Shown here: piece after piece, positions 60,502 to 64,000 of the stretch
Numbering within the stretch: the stretch's first letter is position 1
Layout: each line of letters opens with the position of its first letter
Assembly (NCBI GenBank): GCA_905331475.1
Contig: CAJNYU010004581.1
Span: 1 to 64,000 of the forward strand
DNA: 64,000 bases
Reading direction: 5' to 3'
From: Rotaria socialis
Taxonomy: Eukaryota; Rotifera; Eurotatoria; Philodinida; Philodinidae
The notes under the pieces: model-generated
Told to the model about the DNA's origin: nothing
The model's input: only the letters and a program-made list of their open reading frames with translations
Database searches by the model: none
Position numbers and translations under genes: made by a program

Positions 60502-62576
60502 CACAATTTCTAGTTCTGTTAGAGTTTTCTGCAAAAACAATGGAGTAATAACTAGATATATTTATTTCATGATTCTAGAGCAAAAGAAGGAATTTCTTCA
60601 GTTATCATCACACCATTTATGATAACTCAAGGTGCGAGATAATGATTCATCTTCTTTATCTGCACGTGAATGAAGAGATTTATTTATTTTTGCTTTCTTC
60701 ATCGTGATAGCGAAATCAACATCGGTAGATCACGTCTTTTTAGAATCGGACAGAACTAATATTCAACATTTTCTCTCAATTATCAAGATTGCCATCAACG
60801 AAAATCTTCTTTGTTTTGTAAAATAAACCAAGTAAAATGCTGGCTAATCAAAATTAAATATCAGATGATTTGAGAGACTACAGCCGTTGATTCTGTATGC
60901 CTTGCATACGATTTAGTGCAACCCATTCAGGATATTTTGAAAATGATTGTGAATTTCTGTTGCTTTTCTTCCATCTAGGATGTGCCAGAAATATATGAAT
61001 CAAGTAACCGCAAAAGAAAACTATCTACTATTTAAGTTATATATTCTATGTTGACGATAACTAGCAATTGCTCTTCTGTTAAAAATAATTATTTATTGAT
61101 TTCCTTCGTTCAGAAATCAGAATCAGTTTACAATGGCATAATTTCTATCGTAAAATGGATATCATGTCAATTTGAAAGTAATTGACAAGCTACTTTCACG
61201 TTGATTGATAGTAGGCAGGTATTAAAAGCTCTTAAGTGTTCAACATTTCATTTATAATAATTATTTAAAATGAATTGATATCACATTAATTGTATTTTCA
61301 ATTAAAATCTCACGTTAATAGGCATCATTAACCAGCATAACAAGCTCTTCAGAAGCAGCGACCTATTTTATGAATTGTAAACTGAATATTCTTAGTAGCA
61401 AGCATGTGTAGTTTCGAACTATGTTATACTGAAGAGCAGAAATCTATTTCATGCTTAGATATTAATCCGCTGTGTTCTAATAGCAAAGTTTCGAAGATAT
61501 TATGTCCGTAATTTCCTTTTTTTTTGGAAATCTGAACACGGTTGAATAGTTCGATTGAATACGAGACAGTAAAATGAACGTTATTAACGTAGAATTGGTT
61601 CAGTTTCACGTTGTGTCTGCTTTACTCGTCGAACATTATTCTCATGTAATTTTGTTTCATGGCCTATTAAGACGATTCTTTCTATTAAAAAAAAAAAGAC
61701 CGGAAACTTTGCATAGATGTACTAAGAGATATTGCTTTGCTATCTCAAAATAAAAACCTATTAGTAGCAGTCAGTTACTTTTACTATTGTTGCCAATTTA
61801 AATCTCTAAAAATAGCTTTTGACATCATGTTTTCAGATATATCTAAATTAAAATATAATCAAAATTCGTCAGTTCGATTTTCATTGCTTCGAAACAATCA
61901 GAAGTTATTTTAAAATGTAGAAGAAGAAAAAAAGGAATAACACAACCAATTGTGAACAAGACAATTAGCTTGTGATCACAAATCGACACATATTAATTTT
62001 CTAACTACTGTTTTATCATAGGAATAAAATCGATAAAAAATTAGTAACAAACTATTCGGGGTACAATTGAACAAAAGAACCACTTGCACAGTTCCATATA
62101 AGAAATGTTCGCAATAAACTTTTTTTGGCCTCGATAACTTCTCTTTTTTTTACACCGACTTCGCTCATAGCCTTAAGTTTATTTTTTCTGCTATGTAGTA
62201 TCATCTCTCGAATCTAAGAATAAGGCACCAAGTTGATCTTGTGAACTACACTAAAAATTTAGCGATTATTCATTAGCTAAACTATATGAAAGATTAATTT
62301 CCCTAGAAGCTCATTAGAATCCCAATCCATTTAACCACAGTTCTCATGTAGAAAAGATGTTAGGTATTAAATGCATTTTTCGAGAAATCCGATGAAAAAA
62401 TAACGTGACATCTGATATAACCGACGTCAGAGAGAAACTACGTAATTCGTTAGAACACGACAATTCATTTGTCTCATATAACGTTGATTAAGTTACAGCT
62501 TGAAATTTATTTATTGACGATACTTGATCAACTGAATCTTACATGAACTATCAAAGATATTTGCATTGTATCAATA
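60502..62576. other. Long intergenic stretch, nothing recognised
   Basis: AT-rich on both strands, without repeats with clear ends and without coding signal. The first few hundred bases should contain the MAM-gene promoter. Confidence 0.5.
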
Positions 62577-62935
62577 TCATATAGAATTTAGATTTACATT
62601 AAAATTGAACTCTCCATTAATCTTTGAATGTAAATAGTCTACATTTTCTACACATTTTTCATACGCTTCTATTTCTCTTGTTAAATAAGACATCTTTGTG
62701 CTCTTTGATATTTTCATACTAATAATGATTTGTTTATTTAGTAAAAAGTCAACATTAGACGATTCTTGACGAAATAGAAAGAACAAATGTATTGTATTAT
62801 TGTACACAAACGACAATCACTCAATTATGTCCTTCAGCATACTACAAAGTAATCGAACTCAATGCAATTTTAGATCATATAAAAAAGTCACTAAGGAATC
62901 AAGTGTCATCAACGTAAGATAAATATGTCTCGGGT
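62577..62935. other. Possible isolated exons on both strands
   Basis: On the minus strand 62577-62790 reads SSNVDFLLNKQIIISMKI...REIEAYEKCVENVDYLHSKI. On the plus strand 62797-62911 reads TITQLCPSAYYKVIELNAIL then KKSLRNQVSS and ends at a GTAAG donor. Both look protein-like, but I find no partner exons and no family. Either may be a relic. Confidence 0.3.
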
Positions 62936-63030
62936 TGATATCACATATTCATTTATCTATATTCTATATATTTATAGGCATATATTTCTTAAATTCTTAA
63001 AATTCAATGCACTTGAAGTCATTGCCAAAG

Positions 63031-63242
63031 TTAGGGATGCACCAATACCAGTATTACTGGTTGTATGGGTACCGGTATTTCTAGGTTGCCAGGATAATCG
63101 GTGTCAACATCAACACACACCAGTATTGGAGATGTTAGTTAGTGGAACTCTCTATACTGGTGTGTGTTGACACCGATGATCCTGGCAAACTAAAAATACT
63201 GGTACCCATACAACCAGTAATACTGGTACTGACGCATCCCTA
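63031..63242. mobile_element. hAT-like palindromic MITE
   Basis: The left end TTAGGGATGCACCAATACC and right end GGTACTGACGCATCCCTA are inverted, and the arms stay complementary inward (ACTGGTTGTATGGGTACCGG / ACTGGTACCCATACAACCAG). Flanks are TGCCAAAG (63023-63030) and TGCCGAAG (63243-63250), an 8-bp duplication with one mismatch. TAGGGATG-type ends plus an 8-bp duplication indicate the hAT superfamily. No coding capacity. Confidence 0.85.
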
Positions 63243-63250
63243 TGCCGAAG

Positions 63251-64000
63251 TGCTAACAACCGATGTTGTTGTTCTCTTGATGATACCATATACAATGGCC
63301 TTCAATAGAGATAAGAGAGCAACAGCAACTATTTGAATAACCGAACAAAAAATTTGATTATCTAAAATTAAATGTTTAAACCAGCGCATACACATATAAG
63401 ATTAATTAGTTTCTTCAATGATTAACAATATTCAGCGAAAGGCAGTTCGTTTGAGATGATAAGATATTGTTATTTGAATTTTTCTTTTATTAAGCGAAAT
63501 ATTTATTACACTGTTCTACTTTCTTTGATTACATTCGTAATCATGCAGAATCATTACAGCTACGATTTGAATTTATCAAAGAATAACGAATTGTACTACT
63601 CTAATAATGCGCTATTTAGAGTTTGGCTTTAGATTAGTCAAGTTTGAGTTCTTTCTTCGCTTATCAATTAGGTTAATATACGAGTAGTGAAGGTCGCAAT
63701 ACTACTTTTGAGTATGCTGCTAAAATTAACTCAACACATTGGGTAAATATATAGCGATGAAATTAAGGCATTTATTGTCATGTTACTGCTATCTATACTT
63801 TAGCATAACTAGATGATGTAACTGTACGATCGAGAGAACTTTAGACCGACAAGAATAACACATATTATGATCTGTTAATAATTACACTCAAAGGCCTGAA
63901 AGTTGCTTTCACGCCTTGCACTCCTCGTTAAGTTTGAATTGTACTATATTTGTATGTAACTTATTTCATTCTAATTACTACAACATGAGTTGCATAGGAT
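63251..64000. other. Window end, no gene seen
   Basis: AT-rich with no frame or repeat that I can support. Confidence 0.45.

Overview
The window is animal DNA. It is AT-rich, its spliced genes have many introns of about 50 bp, and it holds animal-specific families (TRPM channel, RAR-type nuclear receptor, PLAT-repeat protein, phafin, MAM-domain receptor-like protein). Compact genes next to NHL-propeller and pentapeptide-repeat genes, among many small palindromic transposons, suggest a bdelloid rotifer (Adineta/Rotaria type). That taxon is inferred, not proven. All gene models below were spliced by eye; where I could follow every exon, the total coding length is a multiple of three.

Layout. 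1-13 kb is an accessory region: foldback repeats, arrays of short GC-rich 'words', a decayed two-gene transposon module (Tnp2/CACTA-like transposase plus a SAMD3-like partner), and a tandem array of thirteen 29-nt segments flanked by splice signals (11.7-12.7 kb). 13.3-17 kb has an intronless gene of unknown function and a six-bladed NHL protein. 18-23 kb has a 1.7-kb hairpin and a decayed pogo-like transposon with long inverted repeats and a nested foldback. 23.5-25.6 kb encodes a membrane-anchored pentapeptide-repeat protein. 26-31.6 kb is a graveyard: a DBH-like copper monooxygenase pseudogene, two unrecognised broken genes and further palindromic elements.

31.8-60.5 kb is the gene-rich core: TRPM pore and C-terminus only (+), ADP-ribosylglycohydrolase (+), GDP-mannose 4,6-dehydratase (-), phafin (+), RAR-like nuclear receptor (+), a partial gene cut by an assembly joint (-), an eight-PLAT LOXHD1-like protein (-) and a type I membrane MAM protein (-). 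The last 4 kb holds a hAT-like palindrome and little else. The genes look like independent metazoan units (calcium/ion entry, ADP-ribose removal, GDP-fucose synthesis, endosomal PI3P binding, transcription control, membrane-cytoskeleton linkage, cell surface); no shared pathway or operon is evident.

Assembly caution: single Ns at 5464, 48454 and 56428 each sit beside duplicated or folded-back sequence, so they look like contig joins with uncollapsed overlap. A ten-N gap lies at 42223-42232. Gene structures crossing these points need raw-read checks.
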